Counted from the stretch's first letter, positions 43,394-55,186 are shown. The stretch is 64,000 nt of DNA from Granulicella aggregans (GCF_014203275.1 NZ_JACHIP010000004.1:558001-622000); one strand, 5' to 3'. Program-made: numbers and translations. The notes: generated from the sequence alone by a model not told the origin.

Positions 43394-43480
43394 CTATTTT
43401 CCCGCCAGCAGCAGGTAGGCGGCGGAGGTTAGCACCATGAAAAGAGCGGCACCAAACGTGTAACGGTCTTCGATCTTCAT
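43394..43480 (-). CDS. Possible 28-residue membrane peptide
   Basis: An ORF too short for usual cut-offs. ATG at 43480 with AAGG just before it; the peptide is MKIEDRYTF then a hydrophobic stretch (GAALFMVLTSAAYLLLA) and GK, like many single-pass small proteins. It sits alone between convergent genes and follows a 9-base inverted repeat (43489-43513). Real translation is not proven. Confidence 0.4.
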   Translation of the reverse strand: MKIEDRYTFGAALFMVLTSAAYLLLAGK

Positions 43481-43488
43481 CCTTCGAC

Positions 43489-43513
43489 TCCAACTGGCCA
43501 GTTACCAGTTGGA
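43489..43513. repeat. Inverted repeat upstream of the small ORF
   Basis: TCCAACTGG and CCAGTTGGA pair perfectly across seven bases. It lies just upstream of the putative 28-residue ORF and could be an operator or part of a terminator for the ABM gene. Confidence 0.4.
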
Positions 43514-43569
43514 TCTATATCGACAAAATCCTCTCCTCAGATCAATTCTTCATTTCGGAACGCAAGACA

Positions 43570-43604
43570 ATCGGGGCGCACGAGAAAAACTCGTGCGCCC
43601 CGAT
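43570..43604 (-). terminator. Terminator of ilvE
   Basis: A perfect 15-base stem (ATCGGGGCGCACGAG and complement) around AAAAA, ending 25 bases from the ilvE stop. The T tract after it on the minus strand is weak (TTGTCTT), but the stem is strong. Confidence 0.8.
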
Positions 43605-43628
43605 CCCGCTCTTGATTTGTGGAAGAGC

Positions 43629-44570
43629 TTACGCGCCGACTGTCTCCGCAACCTTAACATTCACTGGTGTAAGCCAGTTATAGCGGTCGGGCGCAAGGCC
43701 ATTCACGATATCGAAGAAAGCCTTGTGCAGCTTCGTCGTGATTGGGCCCATTGTTCCGTCACCAACCATGATGCGGTCGACCGAGCGCAGATGAGTGACT
43801 TCGGCTGCCGTTCCGGTGAAGAATGCCTCATCGCAGATGTAGAGCATTTCGCGCGGCAGAGCCTGCTCGACCACGGTGATGCCGAGCTGCTTGGCGAGCT
43901 GCAGGATCGAGCTGCGCGTCAGGCCGTTCAGGACCGAATTCGCCAGCGGCGTGGTGTAGAGAACGTCGCCGCGAACCAGGAAGAGGTTCTCGCCCGAACC
44001 CTCGGACAGGTAGCCGTTCACATCCAAAGCGATGCCCTCCGCGTAGCCGTTGATCTCGGCTTCCATGCGGATGAGCTGCGAGTTCATGTAGTTCGCGCCA
44101 GCCTTCGCAAGCGCCGGCAGCGTATTCGGAGCCATACGGTTCCAGCTCGAGATGCACACGTCCGCACCTTCATTTCCCGGAACGTATTTACCCCATGGGA
44201 AGTTCGCGATGTATACCTCTACCGGCGAGCGGAGCGGATTGACGCCGATCTCGCCGTAGCCGCGGAAGGCGATGGGACGAATGTAGCAGGGCGTTACGCC
44301 GTTGGCCTCGATCACATCGACTACTGCAGTCGCCAGCTCTTCGGCGGTATACGGCAGCGGCATGCGGTAGATCTTCGCCGAGTCGACCAGGCGCTGCATG
44401 TGCTCCGGCAGGCGGAAGACACCCGCGCCATTCGGCTGCGAGTAACAGCGAATGCCTTCGAATACGGACGAGCCGTAGTGGACGACGTGGCTCATCACAT
44501 GGATCTGGGCCTTGTCCCAGGGGATGAGTTCGCCGTTATGCCATATGTGGTCGGTTGCCTGTATCGCCAT
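43629..44570 (-). CDS. ilvE: Branched-chain amino acid aminotransferase
   Basis: A 313-residue class IV PLP aminotransferase, making valine, leucine and isoleucine from keto acids. HVVHYGSSVFEGIRCY, YIRPIAFRGYGEIGVNP, LDVNGYLSEGSGENLFLV and the later NGLTRSSILQLAKQLGI are diagnostic of IlvE. An AGGAG precedes the ATG at 44570. A possible -10 (TATAAT on the minus strand) lies upstream at 44631. Length and residues are normal. Confidence 0.96.
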   Translation of the reverse strand: MAIQATDHIWHNGELIPWDKAQIHVMSHVVHYGSSVFEGIRCYSQPNGAGVFRLPEHMQRLVDSAKIYRMPLPYTAEELATAVVDVIEANGVTPCYIRPIAFRGYGEIGVNPLRSPVEVYIANFPWGKYVPGNEGADVCISSWNRMAPNTLPALAKAGANYMNSQLIRMEAEINGYAEGIALDVNGYLSEGSGENLFLVRGDVLYTTPLANSVLNGLTRSSILQLAKQLGITVVEQALPREMLYICDEAFFTGTAAEVTHLRSVDRIMVGDGTMGPITTKLHKAFFDIVNGLAPDRYNWLTPVNVKVAETVGA

Positions 44571-44920
44571 CGTCGCTCCTAAATTTGTACCGGGGAAGTT
44601 GTATCGAGATCCGTCAGTCTTAGACCTAACATTATAGCTGCGCACGAAATCCAGGTCTTCTGGGTACCGGCGGGGGGGCAAATTACCGGTCTCGTAACAG
44701 GAACTCCAGAGGTGCCCCGTATACTTGAGAAGTAGTCGTGATCGTCCGTGCGCGTCGAAAGGACACCGGGCATCATCCAATGAAAGTGGCGGTCGTTCCA
44801 GACGGCTTTGCCCGGCAACAGAGGTAGAAGCGGCACAAGTATCGAAGTAAGAGCATAGCCCGGTACTCCACAGGCAGCAGCTCTACGATTCGGCCCCGTC
44901 CCTCCCCAATAAGGATTTTT
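44571..44920. other. Intergenic region, 350 bases, between divergent ilvE and marC-like gene
   Basis: No gene is supported; an in-frame extension of ilvE to 44780 adds an unlikely leader. A TATAAT on the minus strand at 44631-44636 is a candidate -10 for ilvE. TACCGG occurs three times (near 44589, 44676, 44694); I see no riboswitch-like structure. Confidence 0.5.
44631..44636 (-). promoter_or_regulatory. Candidate -10 box of ilvE
   Basis: TATAAT on the minus strand, 61 bases upstream of the ilvE start. The -35 position has no good match to TTGACA, so only the -10 is proposed. Confidence 0.4.
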
Positions 44921-45607
44921 ATGTTTGATCCAGCAAGTGTCTCCCTCTCCGGGTTGCAGCACTCGGTGTACGTCCGTTTTTCGCTGCTCGCTCTCAGTTC
45001 GATCTTCTTCCTCGTCGACCCCTTCGCCGCGCTGCCGACCTTCCTTGCCGTGACCGATGGAGTAGACAAGGCGCGCCGCAAGGTGATGGCGCGCAAGGCC
45101 TCTCTCACCGCGTGGGTCGTGCTCTCCGCATTCGCCGTTGCAGGCCAGTACATCTTCAAGATGTTCGGCATCACCCTGCCAGCCTTTGAGCTAGCCGGTG
45201 GCGTCATCCTCCTGCTCATCGGCCTGGACATGCTTCAAGCGAAGCGTTCCGCCACGCAGGAGGCTTCGGGAGAAACCGAGGATGCGACCTCGAAGGACGA
45301 TGCCGGCATCGTTCCCCTAGGCATTCCCATGCTTGCGGGTCCGGGTTCGATTACGGCCGTGATGGTGCTGGTCGGGCAGGTCGAAGATCACCCCTGGAGG
45401 ATGGTCGCCATCCTTGTGGCAATCTTCATCACCGCTGCGATCTGCTACTTGGTCCTGGGAAACTCAGACAAGGTATCCAACGCTCTCGGCGAGACCGGTG
45501 TCCGCATTCTCGTGCGTATCATGGGCCTGCTGCTGGTAGCGCTCGCGATGCAGTACTTCGTCAACGGCATGGTCGATCTGAATGTGATCGCGAAGCCCGC
45601 GGATTGA
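44921..45607 (+). CDS. MarC-family membrane protein
   Basis: A 228-residue membrane protein with about six helices. LALSSIFFLVDPFAALPTFLAVT and GGVILLLIGLDMLQ with IVPLGIPMLAGPGSITAVMVL are the MarC (UPF0056) signature. The biochemical role of the family is not established; it is not a proven drug exporter despite the name. It is preceded by an AAGGA site and converges with a DUF4337-like gene. Confidence 0.9.
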   Translation: MFDPASVSLSGLQHSVYVRFSLLALSSIFFLVDPFAALPTFLAVTDGVDKARRKVMARKASLTAWVVLSAFAVAGQYIFKMFGITLPAFELAGGVILLLIGLDMLQAKRSATQEASGETEDATSKDDAGIVPLGIPMLAGPGSITAVMVLVGQVEDHPWRMVAILVAIFITAAICYLVLGNSDKVSNALGETGVRILVRIMGLLLVALAMQYFVNGMVDLNVIAKPAD

Positions 45608-45632
45608 CGCCTTCATCCGGGCCTTTGCGTGA

Positions 45633-46175
45633 TTAGTGTATTGCCACTCCCAGGGCCGCAACAACTAGCCCGGCGATGCCCAGCGTCAGCCCGAAGAAGA
45701 AGTAAGCATTCTTCTTCGTCAACAGCGTAATCGACGCCATCACGACGGATATCTGCAGTAACGCCTCACCGAGGTCAAAGTGTGAAGCCTTGTCCTCGGC
45801 GACCGCGACCTCAGCTTCGAGGTCCTTGGCCTTCTTTTGGTCCTCTTCCAGTTGCCCTGTCCACTTGGTCACCTTGGCCGTGTACTCGTCGACCTTCTTC
45901 TGCGTCGCCGCCTTGTCGTTGACCGGTTGCAGCGTCAGCAGGTCGACCGTGACCTGAAGGTTCTCCGCACGCAGTTTCCGGGATTGATATTCCTCCCACT
46001 GGTCGTTGGCCCGCGACTGCAGCAGCACCGCTTCGGTGTGGCTGCGGTGGCTCAACACGGTGACCATCGCGACGAGTACTGCGAGGATGCTGATGGCGAG
46101 CGAGACGCTGGTCAGAGCCTTCTCACCCGCTTCCTTCATCTCTTTAGAAAACTCCTGGATCTCGGTAGGTTCCAT
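45633..46175 (-). CDS. DUF4337-like membrane protein with coiled coil
   Basis: A 180-residue protein: an N-terminal membrane helix (VSLAISILAVLVAMVTVLS, about 23-41), a long charged coiled coil (QSRANDQWEEYQSRKLR...EYTAKVTKWTGQLEEDQKKAKDLEAEVAVAED) and two C-terminal helices. This matches the DUF4337 pattern. Function unknown. It is ten bases after the alpha/beta hydrolase gene upstream, so cotranscribed with it. Confidence 0.8.
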   Translation of the reverse strand: MEPTEIQEFSKEMKEAGEKALTSVSLAISILAVLVAMVTVLSHRSHTEAVLLQSRANDQWEEYQSRKLRAENLQVTVDLLTLQPVNDKAATQKKVDEYTAKVTKWTGQLEEDQKKAKDLEAEVAVAEDKASHFDLGEALLQISVVMASITLLTKKNAYFFFGLTLGIAGLVVAALGVAIH

Positions 46176-46184
46176 GCGGCCATT

Positions 46185-47075
46185 TTAGCGCTTCAAGGGC
46201 TTCTCATCCGGCGGGACCAGGAAATCGAGTATCGGCTGCCAGTAACCGGGCACCGGGTTCAGGTAAGCATCATTGTGGGCATAGCTGCGCGGCACGAAGA
46301 GTTCCGCGCGCCGTCCCTCGTCCTCGCGAGCGGCGGAGAAGATCTCATGTGCCATCGTTACAGGAAACAACTCATCGGCGTCGCTGTGAACGATCAGCAG
46401 GGGCGATGCCACCTGCCGAACTGATACGGCGGTGCGATAGACATCAGGCAGAAGTTTTGCCAGCGCGCGGATCGCAAATTCTGGCAGCGGGATGGCAGCG
46501 AGAACTGCCTGGGCGGCACTCCGCAACGACGAAAATGCCTCGCAGAGAACCACGCCCGAAGGCGCTGGAACCAGGTGCGGGGCTGCATCGACTGCCACTC
46601 CCGTTCCCAGAGAGAGCCCAAGAAGGAATGGCGGCCGAGTGCTGGGGATCAGCCTTTGAAGCGCGTCATAAGCGGCGAGGGTATCCTGCCTCAGATTCTC
46701 TGGAGTCGTCGCTCCCGCGCTCGTCCCATAGCCGGAGTAGTCGAAGATCAGCGAAGCGATTCCATTCGTCGCCAGCATCTCCTGCGCCTTCCGCCAGTAA
46801 GAGAGGCGCTCGCCAATGCCATGCAGGATCAGGACCGCTGCCTTTGAATTCGACACAGGCAACAAGACGAGTCCGTCGAGCCGCCGCGATCCACTGGTGA
46901 TCGCGATCTGCCGCGCGGTCCCCGCGTGCAGAGTAGATGGCGGACGAACGAACACCCCGGCGATCCCATCTCTGATAAGGATGGCTCGCATCGCCACCGA
47001 GATGAGGATGCGAAATCGCAGCCGCGCCAGCGGCGACCGGGAAACCTCGTTCGTCGCTCGTTCTGGCGGCCTCAC
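46185..47075 (-). CDS. Alpha/beta hydrolase
   Basis: A 296-residue hydrolase: oxyanion region LILHGIGERLSYW, nucleophile elbow GLSLGTG, the acid in VHSDADELFP and the histidine in YAHNDAYL. Similar folds act on acyl peptides or lipids; no substrate can be named. The start could instead be ATG 46991, since the first 28 residues look non-homologous. A 28-base gap separates it from a divergent exported protein. Confidence 0.85.
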   Translation of the reverse strand: MRPPERATNEVSRSPLARLRFRILISVAMRAILIRDGIAGVFVRPPSTLHAGTARQIAITSGSRRLDGLVLLPVSNSKAAVLILHGIGERLSYWRKAQEMLATNGIASLIFDYSGYGTSAGATTPENLRQDTLAAYDALQRLIPSTRPPFLLGLSLGTGVAVDAAPHLVPAPSGVVLCEAFSSLRSAAQAVLAAIPLPEFAIRALAKLLPDVYRTAVSVRQVASPLLIVHSDADELFPVTMAHEIFSAAREDEGRRAELFVPRSYAHNDAYLNPVPGYWQPILDFLVPPDEKPLKR

Positions 47076-47103
47076 CTTGCGCCCAGTTTATAGTCGAACC
47101 CAT

Positions 47104-47970
47104 ATGAAGCTGACCCCAGGGGCCAACTTGCCTGCCGCACGTCGCATCCTTTCCTCCGTGAATTGCTTTCGCGGGGTCGCTCTTCTCTTAGTCGTCGCCA
47201 GCCTGAATCTGGTCGCTACTCCTGCATCCATTGCCCAGCCCATAGACGATCCCCTGGCCCTCATAAAAGTCGCAGTTCGGACTGAGTTAGACGCCGATGA
47301 CAATGACCACTCGCGCTGGCGGTATCGCGATGAGCAACATGAACTCGGCACCGTCTCCATCGTCGTGCAAACTGACTTCGGCTCGGTCAAGCGGCTCATC
47401 TCTCGCAGCGGCAAGCCGCTGTCCACGGAAGAGGCAGCGCAGGAGGAAGAGCGTCTCAACCGCTTTGTCCATGACAGCTCGAAGATCGCGAAACAGAGGA
47501 AGGATGGGGCTGCAGACGACAAGAGCGCGCGCGAACTGCTCGAGATGCTGCCCGAAGCCTTTACGTGGTCCATCGAAGCCGAGAACCCCTCGGTGGTGCG
47601 TCTTCACTTTGAGCCCAGACCCGACTTCCACCCACCCACCCTGCAATCCCGTGCCCTCGCCGCGATGAATGGTAGCGTCGTCGTCGACAGGTCGCAACAC
47701 CGGATCATCACCATCAGCGGACGGCTCACCCAGGATGTGACCTTCGGATTCGGACTCTTTGGGCGGCTTCTGCGCGGTGGAACTTTCCAGGTCGAGCGCC
47801 GCCAGCTAGCGCCAAGGCTGTGGCAGATTACCGAGACCCATGTACATATCGACGGCAAGGCACTGCTCTTCAAAAGCATCGGTCAGCAGCAGGATGAGGT
47901 TCAAACCGATTACACCCCGGTTCCCCATGGCACCACGCTCGAACAGGCCGCCGTGCTCTCGCGCCCCTAG
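47104..47970 (+). CDS. Exported protein of unknown function
   Basis: A 288-residue protein with a long signal sequence (FRGVALLLVVASLNLVATPASIAQ) and no membrane segment after it. The central region (NPSVVRLHFEPRPDFHPPTLQSRALAAMNGSVVVDRSQHRIITISGRLTQDVTFGFGLFGRL) resembles periplasmic lipoprotein-sorting-like folds that measure outer-membrane lipids, but I do not claim homology. Divergent from the hydrolase. Confidence 0.7.
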   Translation: MKLTPGANLPAARRILSSVNCFRGVALLLVVASLNLVATPASIAQPIDDPLALIKVAVRTELDADDNDHSRWRYRDEQHELGTVSIVVQTDFGSVKRLISRSGKPLSTEEAAQEEERLNRFVHDSSKIAKQRKDGAADDKSARELLEMLPEAFTWSIEAENPSVVRLHFEPRPDFHPPTLQSRALAAMNGSVVVDRSQHRIITISGRLTQDVTFGFGLFGRLLRGGTFQVERRQLAPRLWQITETHVHIDGKALLFKSIGQQQDEVQTDYTPVPHGTTLEQAAVLSRP

Positions 47971-47999
47971 CAGGCGTGTCGAGTATGCTCGACTCAGGC

Positions 48000-49424
48000 A
48001 TGGCGAAGGCGACGATCATCGGGGCGGGACCGAATGGCCTGAGCGCCGCGATCACCATGGCCCAGGCCGGCATTGAGACGACCTTGCTCGAAGCTGGTTC
48101 GACCCCTGGAGGAGCCGCGCGGACTGCCGAGATCACTCTCCCCGGCTTCCGCCACGACCTCGGGTCGTCCGTTTATCCGATGGGTGCCGCGTCGCCCTTT
48201 TTCAACTCGCTTCCACTCCATCGGCATGGCCATCGCTGGGTCGAGCCTCCCGCGCCCTTGGCGCATCCGCTGGATGACGGCACGGCAATCATGCTAGAGC
48301 ACGACCTCGCGTCGACATGCAGCGGCCTTGGCAACGCCAGTGATGCCGCCGCGTACAAGAGCCTGATCAAACCGTTGGTCAATGACTGGCCCGCACTCTG
48401 TACCGAGATCCTCGGCCCTGTCGTTCACATTCCGCGCAGCCCTCTGCTTCTCGCGAGGTTCGGTATCTACGCGATGCTTCCGGCTACGACGCTCGCAAGA
48501 AGTGCCTTCAAAGGCGAACGGGCGCGCGCTCTCTTTGCAGGAATGGCGGCGCACACTGTGTTGCCGCTTACAAGCCCGCTCTCATCAGCCGTAGGCCTCG
48601 TGCTCGCCGCAGCCGGGCATACGACCGGGTGGCCCATCGCGGAGGGTGGAGCGCAGACCCTCACGGATGCCCTGGCGGAACACCTCGAAAGCCTCGGTGG
48701 AAGCATTCATCTCAACCGGAAGATAAGCGCCCTCGAAGATATTGATCCCACCGACGTCATACTCTGCGACATCTCGCCCAGGCAGCTGCTGACGATCTCG
48801 GGCGATGCCATGCCAGCTTCGTATCGTCGCCGGCTTGAGAGCTACCGCTACGGTCCCGGAGCCTACAAGATCGACTGGGCACTCAGCGACCCGATCCCAT
48901 GGACGGCCAAGGACTGCTCCCGCGCTGCGACCGTGCATGTCGGCGGCACTCTCGAAGAGATGATCGCCTCTGAGGCCGCGCCCTGGACCTCTGATCGCGA
49001 CCTCGAAAAGCCCTTCGTACTGCTGGTGCAACCCAGCCTCTTCGACCACTCCCGAGCGCCCGCCGGCAAACACACTGCGTGGGGCTACTGCCACGTTCGC
49101 AACGGCTCAACGGCCTCTTACTTCGAGGCAATCGAAGCGCAGGTGGAGCGCTTTGCGCCGGGCTTTCGCGACTGCATCCTCGCCCGTACGATTACAACGC
49201 CGTCGAACTTCGAGGCCTGGAACGCGAACCTGATCGGCGGCGATCTCTCGGGTGGAGCGATGACGGCGAAGCAGATGCTCTTCCGGCCCACTCCATCGCT
49301 CTACTGCACCGGTCTGCCGAAGGTCTTCCTCTGTTCGGCATCGACACCTCCCGGCGGCGGAGTTCACGGAATGTGCGGGCATCTGGCCGCAAAGCGAGCC
49401 ATTGAGAAACTCAAACTGGCCTGA
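48000..49424 (+). CDS. FAD-dependent amine oxidase/phytoene desaturase-like oxidoreductase
   Basis: About 474 residues. ATIIGAGPNGLSAAI at the start is the FAD dinucleotide motif and GGAARTAEI the second FAD contact; a closing FLCSASTPPGGGVHGMCGH is the phytoene desaturase-like C-terminal FAD site. Substrate unknown; carotenoid or other polyisoprenoid/lipid oxidation are options. Three starts (GTG 47976, ATG 47985, ATG 48000) are in frame; 48000 begins right before the FAD motif. Confidence 0.85.
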   Translation: MAKATIIGAGPNGLSAAITMAQAGIETTLLEAGSTPGGAARTAEITLPGFRHDLGSSVYPMGAASPFFNSLPLHRHGHRWVEPPAPLAHPLDDGTAIMLEHDLASTCSGLGNASDAAAYKSLIKPLVNDWPALCTEILGPVVHIPRSPLLLARFGIYAMLPATTLARSAFKGERARALFAGMAAHTVLPLTSPLSSAVGLVLAAAGHTTGWPIAEGGAQTLTDALAEHLESLGGSIHLNRKISALEDIDPTDVILCDISPRQLLTISGDAMPASYRRRLESYRYGPGAYKIDWALSDPIPWTAKDCSRAATVHVGGTLEEMIASEAAPWTSDRDLEKPFVLLVQPSLFDHSRAPAGKHTAWGYCHVRNGSTASYFEAIEAQVERFAPGFRDCILARTITTPSNFEAWNANLIGGDLSGGAMTAKQMLFRPTPSLYCTGLPKVFLCSASTPPGGGVHGMCGHLAAKRAIEKLKLA

Positions 49425-49442
49425 TTGAGTTTCCCAAAGAGA

Positions 49443-49470
49443 AAAGGCCGCACAATGGCGGCCTTTCCCG
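49443..49470 (+). terminator. Terminator after the FAD oxidoreductase
   Basis: AAAGGCCGC and GCGGCCTTT form a nine-base perfect stem around ACAATG, ending in TTTCCC. Confidence 0.75.
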
Positions 49471-49487
49471 ATGAAACGAATCGCGTA

Positions 49488-50042
49488 TTACGCGAGAGGC
49501 TGGTTCGAACCTTCCGTCAGCCACACCGTCCGTGCGATGTCCTTTGCCAGCGCCGGAACTCCGAAGAGCGCTCCAGCGACGATAGCCGTAGAGATCAGAT
49601 CGTTGGCGAGGAAGGGAATCGCCGCAACGTAGCAGGCACCGAGCCCAGCCGCCGTCGCGGGGTACATCCCGCCAGCCGCCCAGACCATGAAGTCGCTGAT
49701 CACGAAGAAAGATACGGAGCTGGCCAGCACCCCGGCGATGACCCGCAACGTGGTCGCACGCTTCGCCAGAAGTCCGCTGCCCAGCAGGCAGATCGCGCCA
49801 TACCAGAGCCAGGTGGCAAGGTAGCTGCTCACATGGAAAGGAAAGTTGTAGGCATAGACGGTCAGGTAGTAGTCCGTCGCAGCCAGCGCGAGAATCGCAA
49901 AGACCGCCTGCCAGCGGCTCCGGCGTGCGCCGAAGAACAGGAGGCTGCCGCCAACGGCTGTAAAGTTCATGCCGACGGCATGAAACGTGTGAGGCAGGAT
50001 GCGGCTGAGGACAGCGAACAGGAGTACAAGATATGCGGACAT
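49488..50042 (-). CDS. DUF6580-type putative membrane transport protein
   Basis: A 184-residue membrane protein with about five or six helices (LVLLFAVLSRILPH, AIFALAATDYYLTVY, SYLATWLWYGAICLLGSG, VIAGVLASSVSFFVISDFMVWAAGGM). The spacing and NFTAVGGSLLFFGAR fit the DUF6580 family, possibly a substrate-binding component of ECF-type transport. The ATG at 50042 begins the first helix; the longer frame is unlikely. Upstream a seven-base GACTGGC/GCCAGTC stem (50066-50105) could be a leader structure, but no riboswitch is recognised. Confidence 0.8.
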   Translation of the reverse strand: MSAYLVLLFAVLSRILPHTFHAVGMNFTAVGGSLLFFGARRSRWQAVFAILALAATDYYLTVYAYNFPFHVSSYLATWLWYGAICLLGSGLLAKRATTLRVIAGVLASSVSFFVISDFMVWAAGGMYPATAAGLGACYVAAIPFLANDLISTAIVAGALFGVPALAKDIARTVWLTEGSNQPLA

Positions 50043-50148
50043 GGTTGGAACCTCAAAAGGAGGGCGACTGGCCGATGGCAAAACACACCGAAACCTGCGC
50101 CAGTCTTGATTGTCCTCGGTAGTTCGTCTCCGGTCAACCGGCAATTCG

Positions 50149-51207
50149 TTACTTCTGCGGACGGTCGTTCATCTCCATCTCCGCGACCTTCCGATTCGGG
50201 CCAACTGTCACGGTCCCTGTGAGCGGCGGATTGTCTCGGCTGTTCATTCTCCCACTGGTCAAAAACGTGTCGTACATGAAGCGGAGATCGCGAAAGGTGA
50301 CCGTAGTGTAGCCATCCGGATCGACGCCGGTCTGCTCGACCACGGGAAACATCGACCAGTCGAGATAGACCTCTCCCAGCAGGCTCCGTTTTGCCGCCAG
50401 CGTTGCCAGGGTGGTCGGGGGCTTGTAGATAGCATCCTTCTCCGGCGACTCATTCACTGTGCCGCGCAAAGTGTCGACGTTTAGGAGGTGGTACGCATCA
50501 GGAGTCTCGGCGATCACCTGCCAGTGATACGGGTTGATGGGATACGGATTGGCGAAGACTCTGATACCCGCCACCTGAGTTCTGGCCAGGGAGATGGCGT
50601 TGTCCTGCTCGACCCACCGCCATCCCCACACGCCCACGATCGCCACCAGCGCAAAGATCGCCCAGCCTCTGCCGCGGAACGGCTGCCGCCGTTCACCCAC
50701 TTCGCTCCCGATCAAGCCAAAGAAGAAGGGCGCGACCATCGCCAGCACGAGCACCGCAAAGATCACCGGCTCAAAGATGAAGACGATCGATCCCGCATAC
50801 CACTTCGGGTTGAAGGGGAAGAACGGTCGCACTCCATAGTTGTTCGTCCAGTCCAACAGAATATGACTCAACAGCCCGATCAGGCAGAAGAGGTACAGCA
50901 GTCCCCAACGCACCGGCGGAAGTGTCGCGGCGCGCCAGCGGTGCGTCTTGCCGCGCCCGGTTCGCCATCGGTGAAAGATCCACACCCCACCCACGATGAT
51001 GGCCGCCTCAAACGGTAGCCCCAAAAAAGTATGCGTGAAGCCCCGATGATGCTCGAACCCAACAACCGGTCCGCCCAGCGACCATAAAGTATCAATGTCT
51101 GGGGCCTCTGCTGCCAGCGTCATCGCCAGCGTTGCATACGCGGCCTTGCGGTTCAGCCCGGTGCGGGCCAGGCACGCGCCGGTCAGAAAATGGGTGACTG
51201 GTTCCAT
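50149..51207 (-). CDS. Membrane-bound metal-dependent hydrolase (DUF457/YdjM-like)
   Basis: A 352-residue membrane protein. APDIDTLW, HHRGFTHTFLGLP and LLSHILLDWTNNYG are the His/Asp motifs of the DUF457 membrane hydrolase family, followed by several helices and a soluble C-terminal domain. The family's true substrate is not established. It is 107 bases upstream of the DUF6580 gene on the same strand, and 58 bases divergent from the next gene. Confidence 0.85.
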   Translation of the reverse strand: MEPVTHFLTGACLARTGLNRKAAYATLAMTLAAEAPDIDTLWSLGGPVVGFEHHRGFTHTFLGLPFEAAIIVGGVWIFHRWRTGRGKTHRWRAATLPPVRWGLLYLFCLIGLLSHILLDWTNNYGVRPFFPFNPKWYAGSIVFIFEPVIFAVLVLAMVAPFFFGLIGSEVGERRQPFRGRGWAIFALVAIVGVWGWRWVEQDNAISLARTQVAGIRVFANPYPINPYHWQVIAETPDAYHLLNVDTLRGTVNESPEKDAIYKPPTTLATLAAKRSLLGEVYLDWSMFPVVEQTGVDPDGYTTVTFRDLRFMYDTFLTSGRMNSRDNPPLTGTVTVGPNRKVAEMEMNDRPQK

Positions 51208-51265
51208 GCAGCCAGCATATCGCGTGCCTCCGTTATCCTCCTGCGGTGTCCGTTATTCTTTAGAC

Positions 51266-53850
<2,585 letters not shown>

Positions 53851-53875
53851 GTAAGGGGCAGTCAAGCAACCGAAA

Positions 53876-55186
53876 CTACTCTGATTGGAATCCACAAAGC
53901 TGCATAGCTGCGACAGGCTCAGGATTCTGCATGAAGGTCTTCCAGATGAGACCCGTCCGCAGATTCTCTGCCATCAGCACTCCGATGCCGAGATCGATGC
54001 CGAGCACATCGGGGTCGTACCAGAGCAACTCCGGATGAAAGGCGTCGCAGAATCCGTAACGTCCCCAGGCATCGACGCCGAACCTGTCCTTCATCGCGCG
54101 AAGGGTCTGGATGCACTGCGCCGGAAGGAACGGCAGCGATCCTGCCGCGGCGGACGGTACGACTGATCCATTCACCGGTCCCATCAGCGGAGGCCCGCCC
54201 CACGCGACATATCCATGTTCCCAGTCCGAAGCGCTGACACCCCAGTAGTCATCGCTGTAACCTCTCCCAAGGCTCAGGCAGAAAGCTTTGTGGGCCTCAG
54301 TTGCTGTCACCGAGTTCTCAAAGTAGTTCGCATACGCATCGCGTTTGTTAGCGAAGTCAAACCACGCGTGCGAGAACTGGTGCACGAAGAGCGGGTCAGC
54401 TCCGCCGATGTAGGAGTATTCGTCATAAACCATCGGCGGTCGCGTAAACGCATCCCATGTGATCGGGTCAACCGGATGCGTCTTCGAGCCAATTGCCAGC
54501 AGATAAAGCATCATCAGTTCGCAATAATGGTTCCATCGCGAACGGATAAAGCCGCTCGCCGGCCGCCATCCCATGGCGAAGGTATCTCCGCCATTCAGCA
54601 TCCACTGCCAGTCGACGCGGTCGTAAAGCTGCGTCGCCAGTTCGCCGATCGCTGTGCCCTCGGGCGTGCCGTCGTTGAAGTAGGCGCGGCAGGTCAGCGC
54701 CCCGCACAGGAAGATCGCCGTATCTATCGAGGAGACTTCGCTGAAGCCGAAGGGCTCGCCCGTACGCACATTGTTGAAGTGGAAAAGGAAGCCATGCTGG
54801 TGCGGCAACTTGTTCAGGTGGAACTGCAACGTGGCCTGCACGCGCGTCTTCACCTGCTCGGTCGGCATGTACCTTCGGCGATCCGCGACGCATAGCGCAG
54901 AGATGCCAAACCCCGTCGCCGCAATGCTCGCGATGCTACGGTCTTTGTCGAAGTCGCCCGTGGAGACCTTGTTCGCCGCGCGATCCAGCACCTGTCCCGA
55001 TACGGGGTCTGCCTGCTCGATGAAAAACATGCAGCCTCGGCGCGTCAGGTCTTCGAGGAAGGCATTGTCCTCGCGCGACAGACGCACAGGCGGAGTCTGT
55101 GCCTTTGCGGATACCTGAGTCCGGCCAGCGGCGATCGCTTCCGGCATCGCAACCGTAGACAGGGCCGTGCCCCCGATCAATCCCAT
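53876..55186 (-). CDS. GH144-like glucoamylase-family protein, Tat signal extends upstream of ATG
   Basis: A 436-residue protein of the glucoamylase-like family PF10091/GH144 (endo-beta-1,2-glucanases). An (alpha/alpha)6 barrel is suggested by DRSIASIAATGFGISALCVADR, GFLFHFNNVRTGEP, FMSEVSSIDTAIFLCGAL-like and DDYWGVSASDWEHGYVAWGGPP blocks. The first ATG (55186) sits inside a hydrophobic segment (MGLIGGTALSTVAMPEAIAAG). Just upstream in frame is SRISRRSA, a twin-arginine motif, so the natural N-terminus lies further upstream, but no ATG/GTG/TTG is found before the next stop. A preferred start cannot be fixed; ATC or CTG must be considered. Confidence 0.85.
   Translation of the reverse strand: MGLIGGTALSTVAMPEAIAAGRTQVSAKAQTPPVRLSREDNAFLEDLTRRGCMFFIEQADPVSGQVLDRAANKVSTGDFDKDRSIASIAATGFGISALCVADRRRYMPTEQVKTRVQATLQFHLNKLPHQHGFLFHFNNVRTGEPFGFSEVSSIDTAIFLCGALTCRAYFNDGTPEGTAIGELATQLYDRVDWQWMLNGGDTFAMGWRPASGFIRSRWNHYCELMMLYLLAIGSKTHPVDPITWDAFTRPPMVYDEYSYIGGADPLFVHQFSHAWFDFANKRDAYANYFENSVTATEAHKAFCLSLGRGYSDDYWGVSASDWEHGYVAWGGPPLMGPVNGSVVPSAAAGSLPFLPAQCIQTLRAMKDRFGVDAWGRYGFCDAFHPELLWYDPDVLGIDLGIGVLMAENLRTGLIWKTFMQNPEPVAAMQLCGFQSE

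Noticed and set aside
44571..44780. N-terminal extension of ilvE to ATG 44780
   Set aside because: AGGAG precedes ATG 44570, and the extension would contain the putative -10 box of ilvE.
50042..50148. Possible cobalamin or preQ1 riboswitch before the DUF6580 gene
   Set aside because: Only a seven-base GACTGGC/GCCAGTC stem is seen; none of the conserved core sequences of known riboswitches are present.
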